Part shown: positions 52,175-60,921 of the stretch, one piece after another
Position numbering within the stretch: the first letter of the stretch is position 1
Layout of the letters: each line of letters starts with the position of its first letter
Assembly (NCBI RefSeq): GCF_900106665.1
Contig: NZ_FNNA01000001.1
Span: 1,054,001 to 1,118,000, forward strand
DNA: 64,000 nt
From: Paracoccus sanguinis
Lineage (GTDB): Bacteria; Pseudomonadota; Alphaproteobacteria; Rhodobacterales; Rhodobacteraceae
Direction of reading: 5' to 3'
Program-made: the position numbers and the translations under genes
The notes under the pieces: model-generated
What the model saw: the letters and a program-made list of their open reading frames with translations, nothing else
What the model was told of the DNA's origin: nothing
Database searches by the model: none

Positions 52175-53001
52175 GCCTGGGGTTCCTTGCTGACGGTCCC
52201 GCGGGCGTCGCCCGACGGGGAGTGTTCCGGGGCGGCGCGCACCATCTGCGCATCGCAGTCATATTGCGGCTCGACCGAGCCGAAGCCGGGCTGGCCGGGG
52301 CGGATGAAGCGCACGGGGGAATCGTTGCTCTCGCCGCGCTCGCCCTGCCAGTCCACGGTCGTCTCGGCCCCGCCGTAGAAGCGGCGGTTCTCGCGGTCCA
52401 CGAACTGCCCCCCGGTCCGGGTCGAGATCAGGTCGCCCGATTCCGCGAACAGCCGCAGTTCGAACCGCGTCGTGGCCAGCGTCACGCCGTCGATGACGGC
52501 GGTGCCGTCCAGCACGTCGTGGCCCACGAACCGCACCCGCTCGCCGCGGTCGGTGACGGTCCAGAAGTCATAGTCGTCGCGCCCGGTGTCGATGAGCGCG
52601 ATCAGACTCGCCGGGTCCGCCTCGCTGTCCAGCGCCTCAGAGACGCCGGCCACGAGGTCGGTCGATTCCATCCACCGCGTCTCGGCGTCGATGCGCGAGC
52701 GGTAGACCTCGCCCTCACGGGTGAAATAGGTCACCCACTGGTCGCCCGGCGCGTCCGCGGCGCAGGTGTAGTGCTGCGCCACGGTGCAGGACCGCTGCTG
52801 GACGGTCATCGTCAGCGTGCAGCCCTGCGGCGGGGTGAACACCCCGGCCGCGGCAAGCCCCGGCAGGCCGAGGATCAGGCAGCCTGCCTGACCCATCCGC
52901 CGCAGCGCGGCGGGGGCGCGTTCGGCCGGTCGTTCGCATGAACTGTGCATGAACATCGCATGGACCTTGCACGAACGCCGCATGGGTTTCAGACGCCTCA
53001 C
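52171..53001 (-). CDS. Exported protein of unknown function between gltD and gltB
   Basis: 276 aa if read from the GTG at 53001 that overlaps the gltD stop (GTGA). A later ATG at 52896 gives a conventional signal peptide (GQAGCLILGLPGLAAAGVF); the region before it contains an 11-bp repeat array and is weakly protein-like, so the start is uncertain. The mature part has six cysteines early on (QGCTLTMTVQQRSCTVAQHYTCA), then a beta-rich segment (YFTREGEVYRSRIDAET, DLISTRTGGQF, YDCDAQMVRA). No recognised domain. It overlaps the gltB ATG by four bases, so is coupled to gltB. Confidence 0.75.
   Translation of the reverse strand: MRRLKPMRRSCKVHAMFMHSSCERPAERAPAALRRMGQAGCLILGLPGLAAAGVFTPPQGCTLTMTVQQRSCTVAQHYTCAADAPGDQWVTYFTREGEVYRSRIDAETRWMESTDLVAGVSEALDSEADPASLIALIDTGRDDYDFWTVTDRGERVRFVGHDVLDGTAVIDGVTLATTRFELRLFAESGDLISTRTGGQFVDRENRRFYGGAETTVDWQGERGESNDSPVRFIRPGQPGFGSVEPQYDCDAQMVRAAPEHSPSGDARGTVSKEPQA
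52936..52984. repeat. Five 11-bp tandem units upstream of the exported gene
   Basis: The pentamer GCATG (GCACG in the fourth unit) recurs at 52936, 52947, 52958, 52969 and 52980, exactly every 11 bases. Units on the plus strand are GCATGAACTGT, GCATGAACATC, GCATGGACCTT, GCACGAACGCC and a degenerate last one. On the minus strand the motif is CATGCNNNGTT. Confidence 0.6.
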
Positions 53002-54557
53002 TCGGCGGCCAACCGGCTGGCCCCGGCCAGCTCGGCGGCGATGGCGTCGGCGGCCTCGCGCCCGTCGCGGATCGCCCAGACGACGAGGCTCGCGCCCCGC
53101 ACGATGTCGCCCACGGCCCAGACGCCGGGCAGGCTGGTGCGGTGGGTGCGGAAGTCGGCCTTGATCGTGCCCCAGCGCGTCACCTCGAGCCCCTCGACCC
53201 CCCAGAGCCGCGGGATGTCCTCGGGCTCAAACCCCAGCGCCTTGATGACGAGATCGGCGGGCTCGTCGTAATCGGCGCCCTCGATCGGCTCGGGCGACTG
53301 CCGGCCCGAGACGTCCGGCGCGCCGAGCCGCATCCGCGTGACCCGCAAGCCATTGACGCGGCTCGGGGTTTCGACCGGGACATGCGCGGGGGCGAGGGTC
53401 GGGTTGTCGCCCACCCCGTCGCCCGAGAGGTCGCCGCCGGCATTGGCCACCGCGCCCTCGTCGGCCTTGCGGGCGACGCCCGGCGCGTGGCCGGCGAAGG
53501 CGTTCGGGGCCGAGAGCCAGACGAACTCCACCCCCTCTTCCTCGGCATTCTGCACCTCGCGCTGGCTGCCCGGCATGTTGGCCCGGTCGCGGCGGTAGAG
53601 GCACTTGACGCTGGTCGCGCCCTGCCGGATCGCCGTGCGCACGCAGTCCATCGCCGTGTCGCCGCCGCCGATGACCACCACGCGCTTGCCCGCGGCGTTC
53701 AGCTCTCCATCCTCAAAATCGGGCACCTCGTCGCCCAGGTCCACGCGGTTCGAGGCGGTGAGATAGTCCAGCGCCCGCACCACCCCGCGCTCGGGCGCGT
53801 TGTCGATGTCGAGGTCGCGGGTCTGATAGACGCCGGTCGCGATCAGCACCGCGTCATGCTTGCCGCGGATCGCGTCGAAGCTGATCGTCTGGCCCACGTC
53901 GGCGCCCAGCACGAACTCGACGCCCCCCTCTTCCAGCAGGCGGTTGCGGCGCTCGACCACCGGCTTTTCCAGCTTGAAGCCGGGAATGCCGTAGATCAGC
54001 AGCCCGCCCGCGCGGTCGTGGCGGTCGTAGACCGTGACCTGGAACCCCATCCGCCGCAGCCGGTCGGCGGCCGCGAGCCCGCCCGGCCCCGCGCCGATGA
54101 TCCCGACGCTCTCGGCCCGCTCGGCCGCGGGGCGGATCGGCTGGACCCAGCCCTCGTCCCAGGCGGTGTCAGTGATGTATTTCTCGATCGCGCCGATGGT
54201 GACGGTGCCGTGGCCGGACTGCTCGATGACGCAGTTGCCCTCGCACAGCCGGTCCTGCGGGCAGATGCGGCCGCAGATCTCGGGGAAGGTGTTGGTCTCC
54301 TGCGCGCGCAGATAGGCCTCCTGCGTGCGGCCCTCGGCGGTCAGGCGCAACCAGTCGGGAATGTTGTTATGAAGCGGACAGTGGCTCTGGCAGTAGGGAA
54401 CCCCGCATTGGCTGCACCGGCTCGCCTGCTCTTTCGCCTTGGCGTCGGCGAACTCGCGGTAGATCTCGTGAAAGTCCTCGGCGCGCTCGGCAGCCGTGCG
54501 CTTGTCGGGCATCTGCCGCGGCACGGTGACGAACTTGAGCATCGTTTGCGTGGCCAT
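52998..54557 (-). CDS. gltD: Glutamate synthase small subunit
   Basis: 519 aa FAD-dependent NADPH-oxidising subunit that feeds electrons to GltB. N-terminal 4Fe-4S cysteines in CSQCGVPYCQSHCPLHN and CGRICPQDRLCEGNC. FAD site VGIIGAGPGGLAAADRLRR, NADPH site VVVIGGGDTAMDCVRTA, and late WAVGDIVRGASLVVWAI. It is about 40 residues longer than usual because of a Gly/Ala/Pro-rich insertion (roughly 357-403, GVARKADEGAVANAGGDL and on). GAGGGGG precedes the ATG. Confidence 0.95.
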   Translation of the reverse strand: MATQTMLKFVTVPRQMPDKRTAAERAEDFHEIYREFADAKAKEQASRCSQCGVPYCQSHCPLHNNIPDWLRLTAEGRTQEAYLRAQETNTFPEICGRICPQDRLCEGNCVIEQSGHGTVTIGAIEKYITDTAWDEGWVQPIRPAAERAESVGIIGAGPGGLAAADRLRRMGFQVTVYDRHDRAGGLLIYGIPGFKLEKPVVERRNRLLEEGGVEFVLGADVGQTISFDAIRGKHDAVLIATGVYQTRDLDIDNAPERGVVRALDYLTASNRVDLGDEVPDFEDGELNAAGKRVVVIGGGDTAMDCVRTAIRQGATSVKCLYRRDRANMPGSQREVQNAEEEGVEFVWLSAPNAFAGHAPGVARKADEGAVANAGGDLSGDGVGDNPTLAPAHVPVETPSRVNGLRVTRMRLGAPDVSGRQSPEPIEGADYDEPADLVIKALGFEPEDIPRLWGVEGLEVTRWGTIKADFRTHRTSLPGVWAVGDIVRGASLVVWAIRDGREAADAIAAELAGASRLAAE

Positions 54558-54738
54558 CGGCTGCGCCCCCTCGAATCATCCGAAGCCCCCTGTAAAGCAG
54601 GGATGAGGGGATAAAAAGTCAGCTCTGTTGACGTATTATGGAGTTTTCCCGACGGGCCGTTGCGTCGCGGCGTTGGTTGGCGAGAATATTAGGACCGATT
54701 CGATACCTAATGCCCTCCAACCTATTGGCACTGTTGGC

Positions 54739-55539
54739 CTATGAAACGACCCCGTACCAACCAAGCGCCAAGAGCAACCCGCCGAAGATGATCCGGTACA
54801 CGGCGAAGATCGTGAAGCGATTGGTCTGGATGTAGCCCAGCAGCCACTTGACCGAGACGAACGCGGTCACGGTCGAGACGACGAATGCGATCCCCAGCGC
54901 CGTCCAGTCCTCGGGCGCCGCAGCGCCTCCCCCGCGCAGGCGGTCCAGCAGCTCATAGGCGCTGGCGGCATACATCGTCGGAATGCCGACCAGAAAGGCG
55001 AACTCGGTCGCCGCCGCGCGGTTCGAGGTGCCGAGCAGCATCGCCGCAAAGATCGTCGCTGCCGAGCGCGAGGTGCCCGGAAACACCCCGGCCACCACCT
55101 GCGCCACCCCGACCGCGACCGCCACCCGCCAGGTGATCGCGGCGCTATCGGGCAGCCGCGCGGCGAAGCGCTCGGCCAGGATCATCCAGACGCCGCCGAT
55201 CACCAGCGCCCAGGCGATGGGGGTCACGGTCTCGGGCAACTGGAAGCCGGCCTTCTTGACCACCACCCCCAGCACCGCCGTGATCACGAATGCGGTCAGC
55301 AGCTTGGCGAGGTAGTCGCGGCTGCCCGGATCACGCCAGCCGGTCGCCAGATCAGCCAGCCGCCGGCGATAGATCAGCGTCACCGCGAGGATCGCGCCGG
55401 CCTGAATGACGATGTTGTAGGTGTCCGACCGTGCCCCCAGCCAGTGCTGGGCCAGAAGCAGGTGCCCGGTGCTGGAAATCGGCAGGAACTCGGTGATCCC
55501 CTCGATCACCCCGAGGATCACGTCGTTGAGATAGCTCAC
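54739..55539 (-). CDS. uppP: Undecaprenyl-diphosphate phosphatase
   Basis: 266 aa BacA-type membrane phosphatase that recycles the undecaprenyl carrier of cell wall synthesis. Conserved blocks: GVIEGITEFLPISSTGHLLL with the catalytic Glu/His region, and VFPGTSRSAATIFAAMLLG with the PGxSRS motif. About eight hydrophobic helices. GTG start with AAAGGGA six bases upstream. Confidence 0.95.
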   Translation of the reverse strand: MSYLNDVILGVIEGITEFLPISSTGHLLLAQHWLGARSDTYNIVIQAGAILAVTLIYRRRLADLATGWRDPGSRDYLAKLLTAFVITAVLGVVVKKAGFQLPETVTPIAWALVIGGVWMILAERFAARLPDSAAITWRVAVAVGVAQVVAGVFPGTSRSAATIFAAMLLGTSNRAAATEFAFLVGIPTMYAASAYELLDRLRGGGAAAPEDWTALGIAFVVSTVTAFVSVKWLLGYIQTNRFTIFAVYRIIFGGLLLALGWYGVVS

Positions 55540-55557
55540 GTATTTCCCTTTGCCGGC

Positions 55558-56544
55558 TCAGCTTTCGCGCAGGTTCCGGGCCGATCCCTTGATCGACTCG
55601 TACTGCCCCGAGGGGCGGAAGCGCCACAGATACTCGGGCACCACCGCCGCCGCCGAGGACGGCTCGATCCCCAGCTCGGCGAATCCCATGACGCCGGTGC
55701 CGACGCGGTTCGGGCGGCGCATCTGCCGCACCTGGTCGCGGGTCAGCACACGGTTGGTGACCAGCCCGCCGCTGGCCCACTGGACCGCGTCGAAGCCCCA
55801 GCCCATCAGGACGGCGAGGAACGACGGCACGCCCACGATGGCGCGGCGGCGGTCGGTGACCACCGCGACCATGCGGGCAATCTCGCGCATGGTCATCACG
55901 TCCGGGCCGCCGAGTTCGTAGATGCCCGGCGCGGCGGTGCCCTCGGCCCCCATCATCGCGGCGCGGGCCACGTCCTCGACATAGACCGGCTGCAGCTCGG
56001 TCGCGGCGCCGGGCAGCGGCAGGATCGGGCCCAGCCGCATCATCCCGCCGATCTTGTTGAAGAACTTGTCGTCCGGCCCGAAGATCACCGAGGGCCGCAG
56101 GATCACCGCATCGGGCCGGTGCGCGAGCACCGCAGCCTCGCCCCGCCCCTTCGAGGCGGCATAGCGGCTGTCCGACGCCGGGTCCGCGCCGATCGCGGAC
56201 AGTTGCACGAAATGCGTGACGCCACGCTCGGCCGAGATGCGGGCGATGCGTCCCGCGGCCTCGTCGTGGATGGCGTCGAAATTGTTGCGCCCCTCGCGCA
56301 CGAGGATGCCGACGCAGTTGATCACCGCATCCGCGTCCATCATCGCCGCGGTCACCGACAAATCGTCGCGGACGTTGCAGGGGACCGGCTCGACCTGGCC
56401 CACGGCGCCATAGGTGCGCACCACCCCGGCCTGGTTCGGACGCCGCACGGCGACACGAACGCGCCATCCCGCGGCCGCCATCTGCCGCGCGATCTGGCGC
56501 CCAACGAAGCCAGAACCCCCATAGATCGTGACCAGCCGTGCCAT
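55558..56544 (-). CDS. NDUFA9-like NAD(P)-binding protein of complex I family
   Basis: 328 aa atypical SDR. Start ATG 56544 has GGAGGG seven bases upstream. Nucleotide-binding motif [19 protein letters not shown], active-site-like [14 protein letters not shown] and [15 protein letters not shown]. Homologous proteins include the accessory NDUFA9 subunit of respiratory complex I in alphaproteobacteria and mitochondria. Followed by uppP after 18 bases. Confidence 0.88.
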   Translation of the reverse strand: MARLVTIYGGSGFVGRQIARQMAAAGWRVRVAVRRPNQAGVVRTYGAVGQVEPVPCNVRDDLSVTAAMMDADAVINCVGILVREGRNNFDAIHDEAAGRIARISAERGVTHFVQLSAIGADPASDSRYAASKGRGEAAVLAHRPDAVILRPSVIFGPDDKFFNKIGGMMRLGPILPLPGAATELQPVYVEDVARAAMMGAEGTAAPGIYELGGPDVMTMREIARMVAVVTDRRRAIVGVPSFLAVLMGWGFDAVQWASGGLVTNRVLTRDQVRQMRRPNRVGTGVMGFAELGIEPSSAAAVVPEYLWRFRPSGQYESIKGSARNLRES

Positions 56545-56743
56545 GCGCGCCCTCCGGGCCAACTCTCGAGCGGGGCGGTTTCCCCGTCCGTTCCGGGTGA
56601 TAGCGAACCCTCAACGGCGCAGCAAGCGGAACGGGCGCGTCGGACGCACGGGCCGCAGCCGTTTCCGCGCGGCGTTGGCGGCCATGCCCGCGGCCCCTGC
56701 CCCGGCCCGTCGAGATTTTCGCAGCCGGTCCCCGAAAAGCCCG

Positions 56744-56772
56744 TTGACACCCCCCGCGACCGCCTCTAAATC
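56744..56772 (+). promoter_or_regulatory. Promoter of tRNA-Leu
   Basis: TTGACA (56744-56749), 17-base spacer and TAAATC (56767-56772); transcription would begin near 56780, ten bases before the mature tRNA. The best sigma-70-type match in the window. Confidence 0.75.
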
Positions 56773-56789
56773 CCCCCCTCACGCGACCT

Positions 56790-56874
56790 GCCCAGGTGGC
56801 GGAATTGGTAGACGCGCACGGTTCAGGTCCGTGTGCCGCAAGGCGTGGAAGTTCGAGTCTTCTCCTGGGCACCA
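56790..56874 (+). tRNA. tRNA-Leu (anticodon CAG)
   Basis: 85 bases with a class II long variable arm. Acceptor stem GCCCAGG pairs with CCTGGGC; the anticodon loop is TTCAGGT, giving CAG, which reads CUG leucine codons. T-loop GTTCGAGTC is present and CCA is encoded. Own promoter upstream and terminator downstream. Confidence 0.97.
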
Positions 56875-56884
56875 CCGCATGAAC

Positions 56885-56915
56885 AAACCCCGAGGATCAC
56901 TCCTCGGGGTTTTTC
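56885..56915 (+). terminator. Terminator after tRNA-Leu
   Basis: Ten-bp stem ACCCCGAGGA / TCCTCGGGGT, four-base loop, then TTTT. Begins ten bases after the tRNA 3' end. Confidence 0.88.
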
Positions 56916-56948
56916 CTTGTCCGGCCTCCGGCCTCCCCTCGACCCGGC

Positions 56949-57398
56949 TCACCCCGGCCCGGCGCGGCGCAGGGCGAGGTCCAGCGCCTCGAGGAAGCGC
57001 GAGCGGTCGGCCTTGGCGAAGGCGCGCGCCCGCCCCTGCAGGAACGGATCGGCCGCGCGCAGGTCGGCCATCAGGTCGCGCGCGGCGAGGATCGGGCCGA
57101 TGTTCGCCGCATCCAGCCGCTGCCCGTCGTGCTTGAGCACCTGCGCGCCCCCTTCGATGCAGCGGGCGGCGAGCGGGATGTCGCCGGTGATCACGATGTC
57201 GCCTGGACCGGCGCGGGCGGCGATCCACTTGTCAGCCTCGTCCGGTCCCTCGGGGACGATCACCGTCTCGACGAGGGGGTTGGCCGAGGGGCGGATGCCG
57301 CCGTTCGACACGATCACCAGCCTGTGCCGGTGGCGGGTCGCGGTCCGCTCGGCCTCGGCCTTCACCGGGCAGGCGTCGGCATCGACATAGATCGTCAT
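56949..57398 (-). CDS. YaiI/YqxD (DUF188) family protein
   Basis: 149 aa. Family core [20 protein letters not shown] with conserved Asp residues, VSNGGIRPS and [14 protein letters not shown] near the middle, ending in [18 protein letters not shown]-like nuclease fold suspected for the family; cellular role unknown. GGAGG precedes the ATG. Confidence 0.9.
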   Translation of the reverse strand: MTIYVDADACPVKAEAERTATRHRHRLVIVSNGGIRPSANPLVETVIVPEGPDEADKWIAARAGPGDIVITGDIPLAARCIEGGAQVLKHDGQRLDAANIGPILAARDLMADLRAADPFLQGRARAFAKADRSRFLEALDLALRRAGPG

Positions 57399-57579
57399 TC
57401 CCGGGGCCTCCTTTGCTCGCCCGGCCCCGGTCTGCCTGCGGCGCGGGGGTCGCGCAAGCGCTGCCTCGCCGTCCGGCCGCCTCGCGGCCCCACCCGGGCC
57501 GACGCGGCGTCGGTTGAACCGCAGCGGCGGGGCGGGCGTTTCCCGCGCAGTTCACCCGGTCAACCAGATGGAGAACACC

Positions 57580-58224
57580 ATGTCCCAACTCATCGTCATC
57601 GGCTTCGATTCCGAGGCGGACGCCTTTGCCCTGCGCGACGAGCTTGCCAAGGCGCAGAAGGAATACCTGCTCAAGCTCGAGGATGCGGTCGTGGTGACCC
57701 GCCCGACCGAGGGCGAGTACCAGCTGCACCAGGCGCTGAACCTGACCTCGGCCGGGGCGCTCGGCGGCGGGTTCTGGGGCGGGTTGATCGGGCTTCTGTT
57801 CCTCAATCCGCTGGCCGGGGCGGCGATCGGGGCCGGGGCCGGGGCGCTGGCCGGGTCGGCGACCGACTATGGCATCCCCGACGACTTCATCCGCCAGATC
57901 GGCAAGACGGTGCCGCTGGGCAGCGGCGCGGTGTTCATCCTCGCGCAGGACTTCAACCTCGACAAGCTGCTGCCGCGGCTCGAGAAATACGGCAGCCGGG
58001 CGCGCGTCATCCAGACCTCGATGAGCAACGCCGACGAAGAGCGGCTGCGCCACACGCTCGGCGCCGCGGGCTGGCCGGCGGCGAGCGCCGCGGCGCACGG
58101 GGCCGGGGCTACGGGGGGCGCGCCGGTCGGCGGGGCGGCGACGGTGGCGGCCGAGGCCGGGCCGATGCCCGACGTCGGCGTGGCGAGCGCCGGCCATCAC
58201 CCGGTCCCGCCCGAAAAGCTCTGA
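57580..58224 (+). CDS. DUF1269-type protein with glycine-rich membrane segment
   Basis: 214 aa. Start ATG 57580 (GGAG upstream); an in-frame ATG at 57568 is also possible. N-terminus SQLIVIGFDSEADAFALRDELAKAQKE resembles DUF1269. A glycine/alanine-rich hydrophobic stretch at about 65-95 (ALGGGFWGGLIGLLFLNPLAG) could insert in the membrane. C-terminal tail is Gly/Ala-rich and low complexity. Function unknown; the family is often linked to envelope stress. Confidence 0.8.
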   Translation: MSQLIVIGFDSEADAFALRDELAKAQKEYLLKLEDAVVVTRPTEGEYQLHQALNLTSAGALGGGFWGGLIGLLFLNPLAGAAIGAGAGALAGSATDYGIPDDFIRQIGKTVPLGSGAVFILAQDFNLDKLLPRLEKYGSRARVIQTSMSNADEERLRHTLGAAGWPAASAAAHGAGATGGAPVGGAATVAAEAGPMPDVGVASAGHHPVPPEKL

Positions 58225-58237
58225 CGTTCCGAACAAG

Positions 58238-58296
58238 GCCCGCGCGGCAGCGATGCCACGCCCGGTCGGGCGCAGGCCGCGCGCCGCGCGGGCTTT
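58238..58296 (+). terminator. Possible terminator after the DUF1269-type gene
   Basis: Eleven-bp arms GCCCGCGCGGC and GCCGCGCGGGC are separated by 34 bases and followed by TTTCTT. The long loop lowers confidence. Confidence 0.45.
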
Positions 58297-58334
58297 CTTG
58301 ACCGCGCGGCCCGCCGCGTGAGACGAGGGCGCCC

Positions 58335-59045
58335 ATGTTCCGGGCGCCCGCCTCCCCCTCGCTGGACGATGCCGACGGCCGCCCGCGGCGCAGTCCGCTG
58401 GCTTGGGCCGTGCGCTACGCCGGGCGGCTGGGGGGGCGGGTGGGGCTCGCGATGCTGGGGCTCGTCCTGCTCTACGGCTGGGTGGTGAACCCACCGACGA
58501 CGCTGACGATCCTGACCGAAGGCACGCGCATCGACCGCCGCTGGACCCCGGCCGACGACATCGCGCCGGTCATGCTGCGCGCCGTGGTGGCGGCCGAGGA
58601 CGCCAATTTCTGCCAGCACTGGGGCTTCGACATGACCGAGATCCGGCGTGTCATCGCCCGGGGCGAGACGCGTGGCGCCTCGACCCTCAGCCAGCAGACG
58701 GCGAAGAACGTGTTTCTCTGGCAGGGGCGAAGCTGGGTCAGGAAGGCGCTCGAGACGCTCTATACCCCGATGATCGAGGCGGTGTGGACCAAGCGGCGCA
58801 TCCTCGAGGTCTATCTCAACGTGGCCGAATTCGGGCCGGGCGTGTTCGGCGTCCACGCCGCCGCCGCGCACCACTTCCGCACCACGCCCGACCGGCTGAG
58901 CCCGGCGCAGGCGGCGGCGCTGGCCGCGGTGCTGCCGGCGCCGAAGTCCCGCACCGCGCGCCCCGGATCGAGCCGCGCCCGCGCCATCGCCGACGGGGCC
59001 GAGACGATCCGCCGAGACGGCCGCGCCGCCTGTTTCGAGCGGTAG
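58335..59045 (+). CDS. mtgA: Monofunctional peptidoglycan glycosyltransferase
   Basis: 236 aa GT51 enzyme that polymerises glycan strands from lipid II. One N-terminal membrane anchor ([16 protein letters not shown]). Catalytic motifs: [16 protein letters not shown] with the general-base Glu, [16 protein letters not shown], and [20 protein letters not shown]. No transpeptidase domain. Confidence 0.94.
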   Translation: MFRAPASPSLDDADGRPRRSPLAWAVRYAGRLGGRVGLAMLGLVLLYGWVVNPPTTLTILTEGTRIDRRWTPADDIAPVMLRAVVAAEDANFCQHWGFDMTEIRRVIARGETRGASTLSQQTAKNVFLWQGRSWVRKALETLYTPMIEAVWTKRRILEVYLNVAEFGPGVFGVHAAAAHHFRTTPDRLSPAQAAALAAVLPAPKSRTARPGSSRARAIADGAETIRRDGRAACFER

Positions 59046-59150
59046 GCGGGCTCAACCGCGCCCCCTCTGGCGGTTGTGCCGGACGGGCGGGCCGCGTATC
59101 ACCGACCGACCTCACCCGCCCGTTCCAGACTGCCCCGAAAGGCCCGTTCG

Positions 59151-59831
59151 ATGACGACCCCCTCGACCCCGCGGCTCTATCACACCGCGCTTTCGCCCTA
59201 TTGCCGCAAGGTGCGGCTGGTGCTGGGCGAGAAGCGTGTCGAGGTCGAGCTGGTCGAGGAACGCTGGTGGGAGCCGGGGTCCGAGATCCTGCGCCGCAAC
59301 CCGGCCGGGAAGATCCCGGTGCTGCGGATCGACGGCCGGCTGCTCGCCGAAAGCCAGGCGATCTGCGAGTATCTGGACGAGACGATCCCCTCGCCCCCGC
59401 TGATGCCCACCACGCCGATCGAGCGGCACGAGGTGCGCCGCCTCTGCGCGTGGTTCGACGACAAGTTCAACGACGAGGTGACGCGCCCGATCCTGTCCGA
59501 GCGGGTGTGGAAGAAGGTGATGAAGGCGGGCTACCCCGACTCGCGGCTGGTCAAGTCGGGGCTGCGGGCGGTCAAGGACCACATCGACTATCTGGGCTCG
59601 CTGCTCGAGCAGCGCAAATGGCTGGCGGGGAACACGCTGAGCCTCGCCGATTTCACCGCCGCCGCGCATCTGTCGTGCCTCGACTACATCTCGGACGTGG
59701 ACTGGGACCGCTCGTCGGTGCTGCGGGAGTGGTATGCGACCGTGAAGTCGCGCCCGGCGTTCCGCAGCGTGCTGGCCGACCAGGTGTCCGGGCTGGCCCC
59801 GGCGCCGCATTATGCGCAGCTCGACTTCTGA
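59151..59831 (+). CDS. Glutathione S-transferase-fold protein, possibly FzlA-like
   Basis: 226 aa. Thioredoxin-like N-domain [21 protein letters not shown] and [22 protein letters not shown], then all-helical C-domain ([35 protein letters not shown]). The C-terminal [18 protein letters not shown] tail resembles, from memory, the alphaproteobacterial GST-like group that includes FzlA, an FtsZ regulator in Caulobacter. Next to mtgA (cell wall). Assignment to FzlA is inference. Confidence 0.75.
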   Translation: MTTPSTPRLYHTALSPYCRKVRLVLGEKRVEVELVEERWWEPGSEILRRNPAGKIPVLRIDGRLLAESQAICEYLDETIPSPPLMPTTPIERHEVRRLCAWFDDKFNDEVTRPILSERVWKKVMKAGYPDSRLVKSGLRAVKDHIDYLGSLLEQRKWLAGNTLSLADFTAAAHLSCLDYISDVDWDRSSVLREWYATVKSRPAFRSVLADQVSGLAPAPHYAQLDF

Positions 59832-60921
59832 GCCGCCCTCGCGCGGGGGCCCGGGGGGCGCTGCCCCCCGCCCGCCTGCGGCGGACTCCCCCCGGGATAT
59901 TTTCGCAAGGAAGACGCTGATCCTTGACCGCGCGCGGGACGAGGGGTTTTCGGCGGTGGGCGTGACCACACCCGACGCGATCCCGCAGGCGGCGGGGCGG
60001 CTTGCGGCATTTCTCGACGCCGGGCGGCACGGGCAGATGGGCTGGCTGGAGGAGCGCGCCCTCTGGCGCGGCGATCCGGCGGCGCTGTGGCCCGAGGCGC
60101 GTTCGGTGGTGATGCTGGCCGAGAGCTATGCGCCGGGCCATGATCCGCTGGACGACCTCGGCCGGCGCGACCGCGGCGCGATCAGCGTCTATGCGCAGGG
60201 CAAGGATTACCACGACATCGTCAAGCCGCGCCTGAAGCGGCTGGGGCGCTGGATGATCGAGCGCTTCGGGGGCGAGATCAAGGTGTTCGTCGACACCGCC
60301 CCGGTGATGGAAAAGCCGCTGGCGCAGGCCGCGGGGCTCGGCTGGCAGGGCAAGCACACCAACCTGCTGAGCCGGGATCTTGGCAACTGGTTCTTCCTCG
60401 GCGCGATCTTCACCACGCTTGAGCTGCCCGCCGATGCGCCCGAGGGCGAGCATTGCGGGTCCTGCCGGGCGTGTCTCGACATCTGCCCGACGGGGGCGTT
60501 TCCGGCGCCGTTCCAGCTCGATGCGCGGCGGTGCATCTCGTATCTGACCATCGAGCATCGCGGGCCGGTGGACCCTGAGCTGCGGGCGCGGATGGGCAAC
60601 CGGGTGTTCGGCTGCGACGACTGCCTGGCCATCTGCCCGTGGAACAAGTTCGCGGTTGCGGCCGCCGACCTGCGCTATCACGGGCCGCACCGGGCGCCGG
60701 CACTGGCCGAGCTGGCGGGGCTGGACGACGCCGGGTTCCGGGCGCGGTTCGCGGGCACGCCGGTCAAGCGGATCGGCCGGGACCGGCTGGTGCGGAACGC
60801 GCTCTATGCCATCGGCAACAGCGGCATCCCGGCGCTCAGGCCGGTGGCGCAGGGGCTGTGCGAGGACGCCGACCCGGCCGTGGCCGACGCCGCCCGCTGG
60901 GCCGTGGGGCGGCTGTCGTGA
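59812..60921 (+). CDS. queG: Epoxyqueuosine reductase
   Basis: Last step of queuosine tRNA modification; cobalamin- and 4Fe-4S-dependent. Motifs: [17 protein letters not shown] and [13 protein letters not shown] for two clusters, plus [19 protein letters not shown]. The upstream ATG (59812) lies inside the preceding gene and its first 30 residues are unlike the family. Conserved protein begins around [12 protein letters not shown]; a near-cognate CTG at 59917, four bases after GCAAGGAAGA, is a plausible real start. End overlaps the DMT gene by four bases. Confidence 0.9.
   Translation: MRSSTSEPPSRGGPGGAAPRPPAADSPRDIFARKTLILDRARDEGFSAVGVTTPDAIPQAAGRLAAFLDAGRHGQMGWLEERALWRGDPAALWPEARSVVMLAESYAPGHDPLDDLGRRDRGAISVYAQGKDYHDIVKPRLKRLGRWMIERFGGEIKVFVDTAPVMEKPLAQAAGLGWQGKHTNLLSRDLGNWFFLGAIFTTLELPADAPEGEHCGSCRACLDICPTGAFPAPFQLDARRCISYLTIEHRGPVDPELRARMGNRVFGCDDCLAICPWNKFAVAAADLRYHGPHRAPALAELAGLDDAGFRARFAGTPVKRIGRDRLVRNALYAIGNSGIPALRPVAQGLCEDADPAVADAARWAVGRLS
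59886..59917 (+). repeat. 32-bp GATATTT intergenic repeat, copy 2
   Basis: CCCCCCGGGATATTTT then CGCAAGGAAGACGC. It matches the minus-strand copy at 18812-18843 at 27 of 32 positions and ends at the probable queG start region, where AAGGAAG may act as its ribosome-binding site. Confidence 0.7.

Noticed and set aside
47588..52378. Very long open frame of about 1596 codons on the plus strand
   Set aside because: It is the reverse-strand shadow of gltB; residues are His/Arg/Leu-rich without family features.
54625..54650. TTGACG directly followed by TATTAT as a promoter
   Set aside because: The two hexamers touch, with no spacer, and they face away from gltD.
54638..54835. Short plus-strand frame before uppP
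   Set aside because: Half of it overlaps the 3' end of uppP on the other strand; no ribosome site or conserved pattern.
56790..56874. tRNA-Leu as an integration site for a mobile element
   Set aside because: No integrase, no direct repeat of the tRNA end and no composition change nearby.
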